Shown here one piece after another: positions 32,708 to 45,953 of a DNA stretch of 64,000 nucleotides. The DNA is from Culex pipiens pallens (taxonomy: Eukaryota; Arthropoda; Insecta; Diptera; Culicidae). A model generated the notes under the pieces. The model did not search any database. It was not told the DNA's origin and saw only the letters and a program-made list of their open reading frames with translations. Each line of letters begins with the position of its first letter. The first letter of the stretch is position 1. Made by a program: the position numbers and the translations under genes. The stretch is from assembly GCF_016801865.2 (NCBI RefSeq), contig NC_068937.1, positions 138,325,874 through 138,389,873 on the forward strand. Reading direction: 5' to 3'.

Positions 32708-35700
32708 ACCTTTGAAAAATGGTCAAAACAATGACAAAAAGTAGTTTCAAAAATAAAAACAAGCCTTATTTGCTCTGGAACGTTCGTACCGATGAAAATT
32801 TTGCAACATTACATTTGAAAATTGAATTTTTCTTTTTTATTTTCAATCGAGAAAAGAATTTCATCCACCCAGCTGACCAACCCAAAATTCTCCTCGTCTC
32901 ATCGCGCGCAAGAGATTTCAAAGATGGCTATTTTTTACGATCTGTTCATCCCCTCCGATATGCCGGACCCTGCTGCCAGGATGGTGGAAGCTCCTCTGGG
33001 ATGGCATTAGAGACACCGAATACCCTTTCTTCTTCTTCCTCCTCCTCCTCTTGATGTCGATTCGCTTCGACTGCGTTGTTTTGTTCGGCTCCGTCACAAA
33101 TGTCGTTCCCTTGCCTTGATATATGTCTGTGTCCCGAGAGTTGGACGCCGCTAGAATAAGAAAACAAGCTCGAAAATAAATTTAATCAACTGAGCCGTCC
33201 GAGAGCCGGCAGTGCGGAGAAGGAGGGAGAGGAAAAAGCTGGGAAATATGCTGGCCTTTACGAAGAAGGCGACGACGGTCCGTCCCGGGGCCCGAGAGCG
33301 TTACGATATAAATTTAATCAAAATTTAATTTAAAACTTTGCTCTGTTCTACCATGCTGCCTTTCGTTATACTACCTGCTGGTGCTGGTTCTGCTCCTCCC
33401 CGTTGGTTGGGTGTTTTTTTTCTTTTCTGTGAAAAATGATCCCGGAAAGGGGTTCACAACTTTTGAGGTTAAAAAAACAGACGAACGAAAACGCTCGGTC
33501 TGGAACTGATTTGAAATTTTAATTAAAATTTATGTTCAAAGTTTGACGCTTTACGAGTTTGATTTCGTGGAATTCTTTCCAACCGACCCCGGGCCAAGAT
33601 GGCCCCCAGGATTGAGATATTTCTAATTACTCAACGTCGTGGTCGTCATCGTTGTGCTTGGATTCGTTAAGACCCTGGGTGTTGGAAATAATTACCTCAA
33701 GGATAGGCACGGTGTGGTGTTGGGTTATGTTCACCACCACCACCACCGGCAGCAGAAGTAATAGAGTCCGCTCAAATCCGGTGGTGACGACTGTAAAATA
33801 AAGTAGTGCAGAACCAGAATAGCCCGCAAACCACACCGTCGGTCGGGCGGAACCACTTTTTAAGAGTCGCTGGGCTCTCTTTATTGGCACTAAATTTCTT
33901 TATCACCTAATAAAAATTTGTATTAAGTACTAATAAAGTGCATGAAACTGGCGGACTCTCACTTGAGAATGTGTCGCTGAACGTTTGGAGGCACTTTTTG
34001 CCGCGAATTGGTGATTTTTTTCTCTCTCTCCAGATCGTCTTATTTTGTTGATATTTGATGGTGATGGCGCGGTGATTGTTGACAGACGGACGGACCGGAA
34101 TCTGCGCTAGAGATTGGGACCCGATCGTGCTTAATGTTTGGGTGGAGAAGGTTTATTGATGATTAAACTGTGCGCACAGGTTGTTTCCACCAATTGGCCC
34201 CGTCGTGGAATGCCCAGGGGGAGGGGGATGGAAAACATGTGTCAGCTGCTCTTCTCGAGCCATTATTATGGTTTGTTGGGCTGTTACTTTGGCTATGAGA
34301 GGGATATTAAACATTTTGTTGTTCTTTTACGATTTGTTTATGTAATTTCACTTTCAATTGGCTGTTTTGGGTTGACGGCGACCTAGAGCAGGTTTGGTTC
34401 TGCCAAAAACGAACTCCCCCGTTGACGATTTACGAAGTCAGAACGGATCAACCTGTTTGTCAAGCCGGTGATGAGCGACCACAAATTTACAGACTGCGTA
34501 AAAGCTAATCCCCGGCCGAAATTAACCTCAGAGTCCACACACCTATAAATTACCCCGAGAGGCCTCTCAAAATGTCAGATATTTTGAACATTTTAATCCC
34601 AAAAGCTTCGGTCGGAATTTCTAAGTTTTAAATGCAACATAAATTTTGTTCGGACGTTGTTCCCTTCGTTTCTCATCAACACATTTAACGATCGATATTT
34701 TTTCGGGCCTGGTCGTCTTTTGCCTAATTTTCTGACCTCTCTGTATTACTTTTTTCATCTTCGAGTCGAGAATTTGTTCCGTCCTTACGAAACACGAGGT
34801 GGGTTCTGCGACCGTAAACCGAGTATAAATTTTTGATTCCAATTTTTTTTTCAGCCAAATTTAACAGAATCGAAAAGTTATACTTTTTGAGACTGACAGT
34901 TTTCTGCACTTGTTTTCAAAATTATGTTACGCTTTGAACTATGAATTAACTAAACACATGGTCATTTAACATAAGTTCAATTTGAAGATTTTTTTTCAGA
35001 ATAGCAAAAACCGTTGTTTGCACCTCGTTGCAAAATATGATTTTTTCAGCAATCGTCGTATTTATCCAACTCGGCGAACCTCGTAAGATAAATGTACGAC
35101 TCGTACTGAAAAAATCTTCTTTTTGCAACTTGTTGCATAAACTACTAATTCAGTATCAATTTGAGTGCTGAAAAGTAAAACTTTCCGTCACTTGTTTCGA
35201 AAAGTGATACTTTTCGATGCTGTTTTGGGGTTTGACACTTATCTTGACGGCAATTAACATTCAAGCGCGGAATCAAATGATTCGCTGAAAAAATCAATCA
35301 AAAAGGGTGTTTTCCGGAATTGCAAAGAATGATGTGTTGAACTCGATGCAAAACTAGATTTTTTCAACATTGCTCTATTTTTTTTGAAATAAATCCAAAA
35401 AATCATGTACAAAACCACACCAGTTGACAGTATTGTCGAAACAAGTCCCATGTGCCAGCACAAAGAAAACTCCATTCTAACCAGCCCAGCAAAGAATCGG
35501 TCTCGGTTTCTCGAAGCAACTCTTGGGGGAACGACACACGGCCAAGAGGAGGGCAGCAGTCGACCAGAACACGCGAGAACCCAACGAACCTCATCGCGCA
35601 CAGACACGCAACCGCCGCCCGGCTCAGAGACCGGAGAATAAATTTCAGTCGCGTTTCAAGTTTCTTGCACTATAAATTACTACCGACATGACAGACGACG

Positions 35701-36208
35701 GCCATTTTGATTCTGGCTCTCCCTCCTCCGTCGCTACACAGTCGTTGCTGATCATGAGAACGCAAAGGAGAATCAAAAGCAGGAGAGAAAGAAATAAGAA
35801 ATAAAAAACGATAAGAGGTTCCGCGGCTTAGCCAGCGACTCTTCTGATTCATTATGCATGCGACTTGGCTCTGGTCGCAGACTTTGAGATGGTGGTGGAG
35901 GGGGTTGAGCGTAGAGCCAGTCAAGCCACTTTGCAGCTTGTATTTCAATTTTAATTCGTTTCCGAATAAAATTCCCCGAAAGCCGGTCTCTGTGGTGGTT
36001 TGTGGTAGGAGGTGGAACAGATAAGGGAATGAATTAAAATTAATTCCATTTGGAGATTTGAAAAATGGTCGAGTTCTCAGCGGGTGTTCGATAAGTCAAT
36101 TACAATTATGATGGAAATAGATAATAAAAAGTTGGTTTTTAGAGTGGGCGGTAGGTCGCCTCTCAAAAATATAAATGAGTCAAATTAGACCGATTCCTAC
36201 ATCGTTTA
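32708..36208. other. Non-coding stretch
   Basis: No believable gene. Less AT-rich islands (about 32880-33400, 33540-34560, 35380-36010) alternate with AT-rich repeats such as the ATTTTTTCAGC- and TACTTTTT-containing block at 34840-35380. Simple repeats include CCT around 33030 and CAC around 33730. The islands could be regulatory DNA, but nothing in the sequence proves it. Confidence 0.4.
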
Positions 36209-36654
36209 TACAGTTTTATTATCATTAACAGTCAAAACCCGAAGCCTGCAAAATGCGTTACAGTAAATTTTCGCAGGCTTGGGAAATATGCAAAATAGCA
36301 CCAAACTTCAATGTTTTATAGTGTTTTGGAATCGTCAGAATGTCTACTTTAAGGAAAAAATATGCAAATTAGTGGATTTTTGGGCGGGGCTCGGGGGGGA
36401 GGGGGTGAACGAAAAAATATCCGAGCAATATGCGTTACAGTAAATTTGTAAAATTTATATCTTGTGCAAAACATGACCAAAACTCAAAGTTTTATAGTGT
36501 TTTGGAAAGGTCTTCACATGAACTTTATGTTAAAAATATAAAAAGACTACGTTTTCCATAAAGTTTTACTAAAAAAGTTAAGTAAACATTTATTGTTCTA
36601 TATACTAATATCAGTAAGAGAATAAAAACATGACTTTTCATTAGAAACATAATC

Positions 36655-37815
36655 ATGCGACATATCTAACTTCTCCAAATTTCATGAATAGTCATTCTGC
36701 AACAAAATTGAACCGATTCAGCTGAACCGGTTCACCCAACCGGTTCAATAGTTGTACCGGTTGAACATTTCTGGCACAAAATGTATCATGCGACATGTCT
36801 AACTCTTTCAAATTGCCTGAAAAGTCATTCTGTAGCAAAATTGAACCGATTCAGCTGAACCGGTTCATCCAACCGGTTCGATAGTTGTACCGGTTGAACA
36901 TTTCTGGCACAAAATGTAGCATGCGACGTATCTAACTCTTTCAAATTGCCTGAAAAGTCATTCTGTAGCAAAATTGAACCGATTCAGCTGAACCGGTTCA
37001 TCCAACCGGTTCGATAGTTGTACCGGTTGAACATTTCTGGCACAAAATGTAGCATGCGACGTATCTAACTCTTTTAAATTGCCTGAAAAGTCATTCTGTA
37101 GCAAAATTGAACCGATTCAGCTGAACCGGTTCATCCAACCGGTTCGATAGTTGTATCGGTTGAACGTTTCTGGCACAAAATGTAGCATGCGACATATCTA
37201 ACTCTTTCAAATTGCCTGAAAAGTCATTCTGTAGCAAAATTGAACCGATTCAGCTGAACCGGTTTACCCAACCGGTTCAATAGTTGTACCGGTTGAACAT
37301 TTCTGGCACAAAATGTAGCATGCGACGTATCTAACTCTTTCAAATTGCCTGAAAAGTCATTCTGTAGCAAAATTGAACCGATTCAGCTGAGCCGGTTAAT
37401 CCAACCGGTTCAATAGTTGTACCGGTTGAACATTTCTGGCACAAAATGTAGCATGCGACATATCTAACTCTTTCAAATTGCCTGAAAAGTCATTCTGTAG
37501 CAAAATTGAACCGATTCAGCTGAACCGGTTCACCCAACCGGTTCAATAGTTGTACCGGTTGAACATTTCTGGCACAAAATGTATTATGTGACATGTCTAA
37601 CTCTTTCAAATTGCCTGGAAAGTCATTCTGTAACAAAATTGAACCGATTCAGTTTAACCGGTTCACCCAACCGGTTCAATAGTTGTACCGGTTGAACATT
37701 TCTGGCACAAAATAAATCATGTGACATGTCTAACTCTTTCAAATTGTCTGAAAAGTCATTCTGTAACAAAATTGAACCGATTCAGCAGAACCGGTTCATC
37801 TAACCGGTTGAAAAG
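36655..37815. repeat. 133-bp satellite array, about nine units, rich in AACCGGTT
   Basis: The anchor AACCGATTCAG occurs at 36711, 36844, 36977, 37110, 37243, 37376, 37509, 37642 and 37775, always exactly 133 apart. Each unit has one or two perfect AACCGGTT and one ACCGGTT preceded by T. One and a half inverted units lie at about 39275-39474. Confidence 0.95.
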
Positions 37816-37822
37816 TTATGCT

Positions 37823-39265
37823 TCCTTAAATTCTTTAATTTTTTTGAATTCTTTATATTCTCTAAATTCTTAAAGAATTTCAAGAATTTAAAGAATTTAA
37901 AAAAATTCAAGAATTTATAGAATTTAAAGAATTTAAAGAATTTCAAGAATTTCAAGAATTTCAAGAAGTTCAAGAATTTCAAGAATTTAAAGAATTTAAA
38001 GAATTTAAAGAATTTTAAGAATTTTAAGAATTTTAAGAATTTTAAGAATTTAAAGAATTTAAAGAATTTAAAGAATTTAAAGAATTTAAAGAATTTAAAG
38101 AATTTAAAGAATTTAAAGAATTTTAAGAATTTTAAGAATTTTAAGAATTTTAAGAATTTTAAGAATTTTAAGAATTTTAAGAATTTTAAGAATTTTAAGA
38201 ATTTTAAGAATTTTAAGAATTTTAAGAATTTTAAGAATTTTAAGAATTTTAAGAATTTTAAGAATTTTAAGAATTTTAAGAATTTTAAGAATTTTAAGAA
38301 TTTTAAGAATTTTAAGAATTTTAAGAATTTTAAGAATTTTAAGAATTTTAAGAATTTTAAGAATTTTAAGAATTTTAAGAATTTTAAGAATTTTAAGAAT
38401 TTTAAGAATTTTAAAAATTTTAAGAATTTTAAGAATTTTAAGAATTTTAAGAATTTTAAGAATTTTAAGAATTTTAAGAATTTTAAGAATTTTAAGAATT
38501 TTAAGAATTTTAAGAATTTTAAGAATTTTAAGAATTTTAAGAATTTTAAGAATTTTAAGAATTTTAAGAATTTTAAGAATTTTAAAAATTTTAAGAATTT
38601 TAAGAATTTTAAGAATTTTAAGAATTTTAAGAATTTTAAGAATTTTAAGAATTTTAAGAATTTTAAGAATTTTAAGAATTTTAAGAATTTTAAGAATTTT
38701 AAGAATTTTAAGAATTTTATGAATTTTAAGAATTTTAAGAATTTTAAGAATTTTAAGAATTTTAAGAATTTTAAGAATTTTAAGAATTTTAAGAATTTTA
38801 AGAATTTTAAGAATTTTAAGAATTTTAAGAATTTTAAGAATTTTAAGAATTTTAAGAATTTTAAGAATTTTATGAATTTTATGAATTTTAAGAATTTTAA
38901 GAATTTTAAGAATTTTAAGAATTTTAAGAATTTTAAGAATTTGAGGAATTTTAAGAATTTTAAGAATTTTAAGAATTTTAAGAATTTTAAGAATTTTAAG
39001 AATTTTAAGAATTTTTTTATTTTTTTTTTTTATTATTTTAAGAATTTTAAGAATTTAAAGAATTTTAAGAATTTAAAGAATTTAAAGAATTTTTAGAATT
39101 TTTAGAATTTTTAGAATTTTTAGAATTTTTAGAATTTTTAGAATTTTTAGAATTTTAAGAATTTTACGAATTTAAGGAATTTTTAGAATTTTAAGAATTT
39201 TAAGAATTTTAAGAATTTTAAGAATTTTAAGAATTTTAAGAATTTAAGGTAATTTAAGGTAATTT
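37823..39265. repeat. 9-bp minisatellite (AAGAATTTT and variants), about 1.4 kb
   Basis: About 150 tandem copies of a GAATTTTAA nonamer, changing to GAATTTAAA and GAATTTTTA variants at the edges. One frame is open as a long N-F-K repeat but this is a by-product of the 9-bp period. It forms the loop between the arms of the palindromic element. Confidence 0.97.
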
Positions 39266-39948
39266 TAAGGTTCAGCTGAATCGGTTCAATTTTGCTACAG
39301 AATGACTTTTCAGGCAATTTGAAAGAGTTAGACATGTCGCATGATACATTTTGTGCCAGAAATGTTCAACCGGTACAACTATTGAACCGGTTGGGTGAAC
39401 CGGTTCAGCTGAATCGGTTCAATTTTGTTGCAGAATGACTATTCATGAAATTTGGAGAAGTTAGATATGTCGCATGATTATGTTTCTAATGAAAAGTCAT
39501 GTTTTTATTCTCTTACTGATATTAGTATATAGAACAATAAATGTTTACTTAACTTTTTTAGTAAAACTTTATGGAAAACGTAGTCTTTTTATATTTTTAA
39601 CATAAAGTTCATGTGAAGACCTTTCCAAAGCACTATAAAACTTTGAGTTTTGGTCATGTTTTGCATAAGATATAAATTTTACAAATTTACTGTAACGCAT
39701 TTTGCTCGGATATTTTTTCGTTCACCCCCTCCCCCCCGAGCCCCGCCCAAAAATCCACTAATTTGCATATTTTTTCCTTAAAGTAGACATTCTGACGATT
39801 CCAAAACACTATAAAACATTGAAGTTTGGTGCTATTTTGCATATTTCCCAAGCCTGCGAAAATTTACTGTAACGCATTTTGCAGGCTTCGGGTTGTACAG
39901 GGAAATTTTTTTCTTCGGGTCTTGACTGTTAATGCGTTTAAAACTGTA

Positions 39949-40166
39949 TTGATCAAGACGTTCTATGAATTGTAAGACTAACTAATCGCACTTTTTTCAT
40001 GAATTTTATTTTACAAGTGTTGTTTCTTAAATTTAAAAATAATGAAAAAACACAAATTGAATTGAATTGGTTACAGTCTTCAACTTCATAACTTCTGAAA
40101 ATAAAATCGGAAAGATTTATCTGTTTCGTATTTTATTATTCTTAGTACGAACGAATATTTTCAATA
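39949..40166. other. Short spacer
   Basis: AT-rich, no feature recognised. Confidence 0.4.
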
Positions 40167-41127
40167 CAGTCCAGACTCGATTATCCGAAGGCCTTGGCAA
40201 ATTTTCATTTCGGATAATCGAATCAAGAATTTTTTTTCGTTGTCTTAGTTTTGATTTTTGAGATTTAGTATGACCCTTAAATTACTCTGAAGTGATTTAG
40301 AAGTTTTTAAATCCAAGATGGCGACATAAATGACGATGATGAAAAATTGAAAAAAATGTTTTTATTAGTTTAAAGGCAATCAACCATTCACATTTTACTA
40401 AAATAGGGTCGCAGAACTCGAATTTGATGTTTAACCCTCTACTACCTAACCCCGCCTTTAGACGGGCTTCGATCTAAAAAATCGCCAAAAATCAATTTTC
40501 CAACCGATTTTTGATCTTTTAAAAGCATTGGAAAGAAGAACTCGTTAAATTTTAGAAAATTTCAGGGTTGGAAGTTTAACTTGTTTTATGTGACTTTGCC
40601 AATGTTTTTAAAAATGTCATTATTTAGGGGTCAACTTTGGCTGTGTTTTTTACTAACATTTCCTATATTTTCAGTAAAAAGAAGTATGCATTAATTTTTG
40701 TAGTGTCCCAGACTACGCCTCTATGCATTTTTGTACAGTTTAAATGATCATGCAAAAAATTTAAAAAGTGACTGTAAAAACATGAAAAAATTAGATAGGC
40801 GAAATGTAATCATATTAGGTGGTAGAGTAGGCCAAATACTACCAAAAACAAACATAAACTAACCAAGATAAATGCAAATTTAAATACTAAAAATGAAACA
40901 AGAAAAACATAAAAAAAGAGAAATTAAGTTTTTCGTAGAACAAAAGTTGCTCAAAATGACCTCCTAAACACGGGAAAAATAAATATTTTAGAAAAAAAAA
41001 ATTGGGCATTATAGGGTTAAAGTAAGAAAAAAAATTGTTCGTGATTCGATTATCCGAAGTCCTATACAAACCTTCGGATAATCGAAACTTTGGATAATCG
41101 AGGCTTTGTATAATCGAGTCTGGACTG
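40167..41127. mobile_element. Pogo-like MITE, full length
   Basis: Begins CAGTCCAGACTCGATTAT and ends ATAATCGAGTCTGGACTG, with several inner ATTATCCGAAG and CTTCGGATAAT repeats. A TA precedes the left end. The interior has an ATCCAAGATGGCG motif shared with other copies, and an apparently nested piece starting near 40436 with CCCTCTACTACCTAA. Related copies: 41138, 49261, 50138 and 56208. The TIR style recalls pogo/Tigger elements; no transposase was found. Confidence 0.6.
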
Positions 41128-41137
41128 CATTCCACTA

Positions 41138-41335
41138 CAGTCCAAATTTGATTATCCGCAGGCCTTGGACAAATTTCACTTTGGATAATCGAATCATCGG
41201 ATAATAGAATCACAAAATCCTAATGACCTCTAAACTAGGCTAAAGTGAATTATAATTTTTAAATCTAAGATGGCGGCCATAATGGCAGTGATTAAAAAAT
41301 CTTGTTGTACCTTGTTGGATAAACTATTTTTATCG
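41138..41335. mobile_element. Truncated pogo-like copy
   Basis: Starts CAGTCCAAATTTGATTATCC after a TA, ten bases beyond the preceding copy and in the same orientation. It is recognisable through the GATGGCGGCC motif and then breaks off. Confidence 0.5.
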
Positions 41336-44300
41336 AGTATTGACTCTATTGAAACTTGAAACATGTTCTTGAATGATTATCTAGTTATTTTAATATATTG
41401 TTGAATAAACAGAGTTTATATGTGGTTTATACGTTTATACAATTACTGAAAATTCTTAACTAAAACCCTCATTCTCTGCGGATAAATGCAAACATTGAGG
41501 GTTTCGCCTAAAAGGGGTTTTACATATTCATGAGTTTGATTATGGCTGGAACCGCGTGCCGCGCGGCTTTTCCAAGACATAAACAGGCTTTTCTCGCTCA
41601 TGTATGAAAAAAACTCGGGAAAAGGGTACCAAACGCGGGTTATCCCCCATTAATGCACGTCCAATTTTGCCCTTCCGCCATCGCGCGTGTTTGTGTGCAG
41701 AGCATGGGCGATGTTTATTCGGCGATAAGCGCGAATGAAAATGTGTGTTTATTTTTCGTTTTTTTCCCCTCAAACTGTAATTTATGTTCGGGAACTTTTT
41801 CGAGGAAGGACCTCGGGACTTATCGGGGCTTTACGATCGCGGGAGAGCTGCTGGCCATTACGTTCTAAACATTCAAGGGGCTGGGCGCAAAACACGAGAT
41901 TTGCTGGAATTAGAGAAAATAATGGAGGATTTGATATATGGGCGATTGGGATCAGTTTGAATTGGGAAAATGGAAATGTTCTGTGGTGTTCTTTTTCTGG
42001 GATGGAGGTTTTCCCATCGGTTTTCAGAATCAAACAATTGACGACCAAATAATGTGTATGGTGCTTTTGCTGGAAGCAACCATAAACTTCGATTGACACA
42101 AGAAAGCAATCAAAGCTACAACCAGCATCTACTCCAGAGCCACTCAACATTCCAGAGTGTCGCGACACAGCACTTCAATCAATGCACCATATTGGTTCTA
42201 CAAATCGAATGAATGTCGTCGCAGCTTAGAATGAAAGCAGGCACTGTAAAGTGTCGTCGTTTATGGCCGGCGCGTATTAACTTTCCATTTCGAGAGGCAA
42301 ACTTCCATTCTAATGCAGATAAGTCGTCTCCAGGCTGTCGGCAATCTGTCGCTTTTTTATGTGAAATAAATCAAAGAAAGCTCACATTTTTACTAATTTT
42401 TTATGACATTAAGAGCCACTTTAGGGAGCCCGAAACAGGGTCGACCACCATGGTCGTTGGGTTCCCACAATACGTTTCGGTGATTGTAAACCCGCGGCGG
42501 TCCGTAGATTTGTTATCTGCATTAGCCTACCGAAATCAGAAAAATAAATATATTTTTTACAATACCGCAATTAGGGATTAGATGGGCCCGTCTCCTCCAA
42601 TTCGAGGCTGCCGCGGGAATTTGATCAGTTTTTCCGAAGCCACAGCTGGGCCGGCCCACAGCTGGCGGAGCACACTTTCGAGCGTCCATAAAAGATACAA
42701 CACCTTTACGATCTGCTCTGCGCTCCAGTGCAATAAAGCCATAAAAGTGCGCTGTGTGCGCTGTGGACGGTTTTGCGCCAACTGGACTTCTTTGGTCATC
42801 CCCGGGTTGGTGTCCGATCGAAAACGGTAACACCGTGGACACAGACATAAGGACGTGAATCTTTTTCGAATTCCATCAATGAACAATTCAACGGTCAATT
42901 TGAATGATTGCGAATATAGCTTTGATTTGAGACGTTCAAATGTTAAAAGATTGAATGCAAGTTAACTTTTAAACGACTGCTTCAGTCTTTCCGTGTAGTC
43001 TGTGGTATTTTATGAAGGCGCGATTTTGCGGATTTAACAGCACTCATCAACACGCTGCACTCGCGTTGTTCGCCAAAGTGCAAGTGTTCTCCGGCCCATT
43101 CTTGGCGCAGATAATCCCTTTGCAAACCACAAGAATTTCCACTCTCAGTTAGGCTTGGTTTATGGAGATAAGAAAAAAGGTGTTGTTTGCGCCGTAGTTT
43201 ATAGCGCTGGCTTTTATAACCACTGTTGAGGCTGGCTGATGCCGTTGGGTTTTCCTTTGCGGTTTCTGTGTTGGATCATCTAACGAAGCTGCTGAAGTCA
43301 GCTGAAGCTTGTGTTATTAGGCTCTGATTTACGATATTGTAGCAGCAGCGGTGGTGCAGCATAGAAGAGGATGAAACATGTCACCCAGCGAAAGCGAACG
43401 CCCTTCAGAAGCGATTTCATTAAGTAAACCAACTTAAATTACACTCATAAAGGAAATTGGAGTCCTTTTTTCCCCCGGCTCGTCAGCAGATTGTCATGGA
43501 GACCGGCGATGCGATGGTCCTTCAATTTCGCCGCGTTGTCATGGTGCGGAGAGCATTGCCACTGGCAACACAACCTCATCAGCAATCGATATCACCGAGG
43601 AGTCCATACGAACGCCAACCCTTGGCCACATAACATTTCTTTGTCAGACACATGGGAAATTTATGAGCACGCCACGTGAAGAAGCAAAAACGCGCTCGCC
43701 CGTAGGTTGCTTGGATGCCTTCTCAAAACCAGCTTTGCGTGATATCCTTTTTTGGAGTTCCCCCACCCCAACCTCCCAGGTTGGTTGAGGAGGGCTCTGA
43801 CACGCCAACTTTGATCGAATTTCTCGACCTGTCTCGCGCGCAAGATTTATTTCTTCCATTTGAATTTCTGAGTTCTGTTTTTCGCTCGTACCTGCCAGGT
43901 TGAGGCCCCCAAAAGCTTAACACGTTATTTAGGTCTTAATGAGATTATTGATTTATTGTATACGAGCTGCTTTTTTGCTTGTTCTGAGCGGGCAAGCATC
44001 ATGAATCATGTGGATTTTATTTGCCTCATTTTGAAATGCTGCAGCTTGAATAAAATATCCGATGATAATTTTGCACTTCATTATCATTTGGCTAATTATG
44101 GTCGTGTAAAATTGCAAATTTAAAAAAAAAAATAATTACGTTAGTGCGAGAGGGAGGGTTGGTTTCTAATTATTGCCTAAGCGCTTCTCGATGTATTTGA
44201 GTAAATAGTTGGAAGGTCAGTGTTTTATTTTTTCTTGTTTTTATTCCTAACAATCACACAAGGCTTTGCAACTGGACCACCTTACGCAGTTCCCTCTAAT

Positions 44301-45685
44301 TACTCGAGCGGAGAAGAAACTGGAAAGAACAGCAAGTGAATCGGCCATGTTTCGCTCCGTTTTCGGTTTCGACTCGTATTTTTTCCCCTCGGTCTCTCGC
44401 CACGGTCTTAACCTTAATAAACCCGGGTCTCTTTTATACTGAAGCAGAGGGAGAAAGAAAAACCATGAACCATCAGAATGTGTTTTTAATCACCACAGTC
44501 GTAAAAATATTTTTCTTCCTTCTTTAATTTATTTAATATACTTTTTCCTTTTATTCAAACCCGGTCACCCCGGCCGGCGTGCCCTCCTCCGATCCCCCGG
44601 GACGGACCGTGGAGGCACCACCCATGGCCACGGACGGATCGAATTACGAACGCAGAACCGACTTTTCTTTTCTGTGTCTTTTCTGGCGAAGTAACGCTCA
44701 ACTCAACGTTTACAATTCCAACCCAGAAGAACCAAAGCTAAAGAGAGACCAAAATTATCATCAATCAAAGAATCTCCAACCTTTTGTGCTAGAGAGGTAC
44801 TCCGGGGGCCTCGGTGCGTTTGATAATGAGCAGAGAGATCATGGGAACCTGCGAAGATTTCCGAGCAGGCCTCCCCGAAAAACCATTCAACGACCGGTTC
44901 GCGGTCCGGGCCATTAAAATTAAATCTGAATACAACAAAATGCTTTTTAAACTGGTTCTCGCACTTGCTGCGGCGAAGGCTCTTAAAGCCGGCAGCCATT
45001 TTGTTGTCCGTGGTGTGTGCACGGTTGCAGGTGTACACAGGGAAGCCTTTTTATGGCCACGCCGCTGTGAGTGAGCGCGCGCGAAACGCTTCAAGGTGCT
45101 GGGACGGACAAATTTTGCCGTTGACGACGGAGGGTACGTAATTATCTGTGGCTAAGCTGGTCAACCCTAGCAGTGGCCGGCATAACGGGGTCTTTTTTCC
45201 CCCTCCCCAAACTCAAAACAATTGGACTAGAATTGGCCAGTCTCGTTCGCGGCCAGCGAAAACAAATAAAAAATTTAATGATGATTAGTTCAGTTTTTTT
45301 GTTTGGTTTCGTAGAAGACCTATGGGGCCATGGCACAACCAGCGGGAATCGATTGGCCAACGGCGCGTGGGGGTGATGAGACACGACCGTCACGGTTTGT
45401 GGGATCATCGATGGAAAATTAATTGAAATTGGGACGTGGGAGGGTCAATCACCATTTGTCAAATTTAGCGATGGCCCAGTATGGCGGTTGGATCAATTAC
45501 TTTGATAAATTGGATGGCGATTCGCTGTGGGAGATCGTGTTGATGATTAAGTCATTACTTAAATTTGGTCGCTGGACTGTTTGATATTTATTTTTTGTGT
45601 TTTTATCGAAATTTTCCATACTGGTGGTGATCATAGATTTTTTGATTATTTATGAAAAATGTTTTGTTTGCTTATGAACAATTCC
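41336..45685. other. Non-coding stretch
   Basis: No gene could be supported. The sequence is mixed, with several less AT-rich blocks (41540-42830, 43000-43920, 44270-45420) that lack repeats seen elsewhere in the window. Longest open frames show no motif or codon pattern that convinces. Confidence 0.4.
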
Positions 45686-45758
45686 AGAGTTTTTTTTTGA
45701 AAAGGACCAATAAACTATTGTCTTTCATATGTTTATAGGACCAAATAAAAAAAACTCT
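45686..45758. repeat. Third copy of the 70-bp palindromic mini-element
   Basis: Same ends (AGAGTTTTTTT, AAAAACTCT) and core (ACTATTGTCTTTCATATG) as at 8832-8901 and 13540-13612. Confidence 0.55.
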
Positions 45759-45953
45759 AGAATTTAACTTTATGATACATAACTATTAGTCTTGTTTTTT
45801 TTGTACCTTCAGACCTGCGAACTCCAACGTATCTAACTACCATTTGATGGAGACGCTTGGTGGTTCAATATCTTAAAAAGTTATTAACTAATGTACGCTA
45901 CAACTTTTTTTCTATTTTGTCTGAAATTTTTGTCTGATAAGGACTTTGCAAAT

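Larger units (their letters stand above)
36211..39946. mobile_element. 3.7-kb palindromic element with satellite core
   Basis: The arms are inverted: the left end CAGTTTTATTATCATTAACA pairs with the right end, which reads CAGTTTTAAACGCATTAACA on the other strand. Both sides are flanked by TA. Homology continues for about 650 bases inwards. The right arm has an extra short segment near 39900 between repeated CCCGAAG motifs. The left arm carries nine units of a 133-bp repeat, the right arm only about one and a half. The centre is a 9-bp minisatellite. No transposase was seen; ends and target fit a Tc1/mariner-type MITE that has grown by internal repeat expansion. Confidence 0.65.

Noticed and set aside
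32719..33054. 111-codon frame with Ser run at the end
   Set aside because: The Ser run comes from a TCC/TTC simple repeat; the rest has no similarity or splice logic.
36655..37815. CRISPR-like regular array
   Set aside because: Eukaryotic sequence; the whole 133-bp unit is repeated with no unique spacers, so it is a satellite.
38719..39096. Open frame coding for an N-F-K repeat protein of 125 residues
   Set aside because: It is a by-product of the 9-bp minisatellite; both edges run into the same repeat and there is no start context or conserved non-repeat part.
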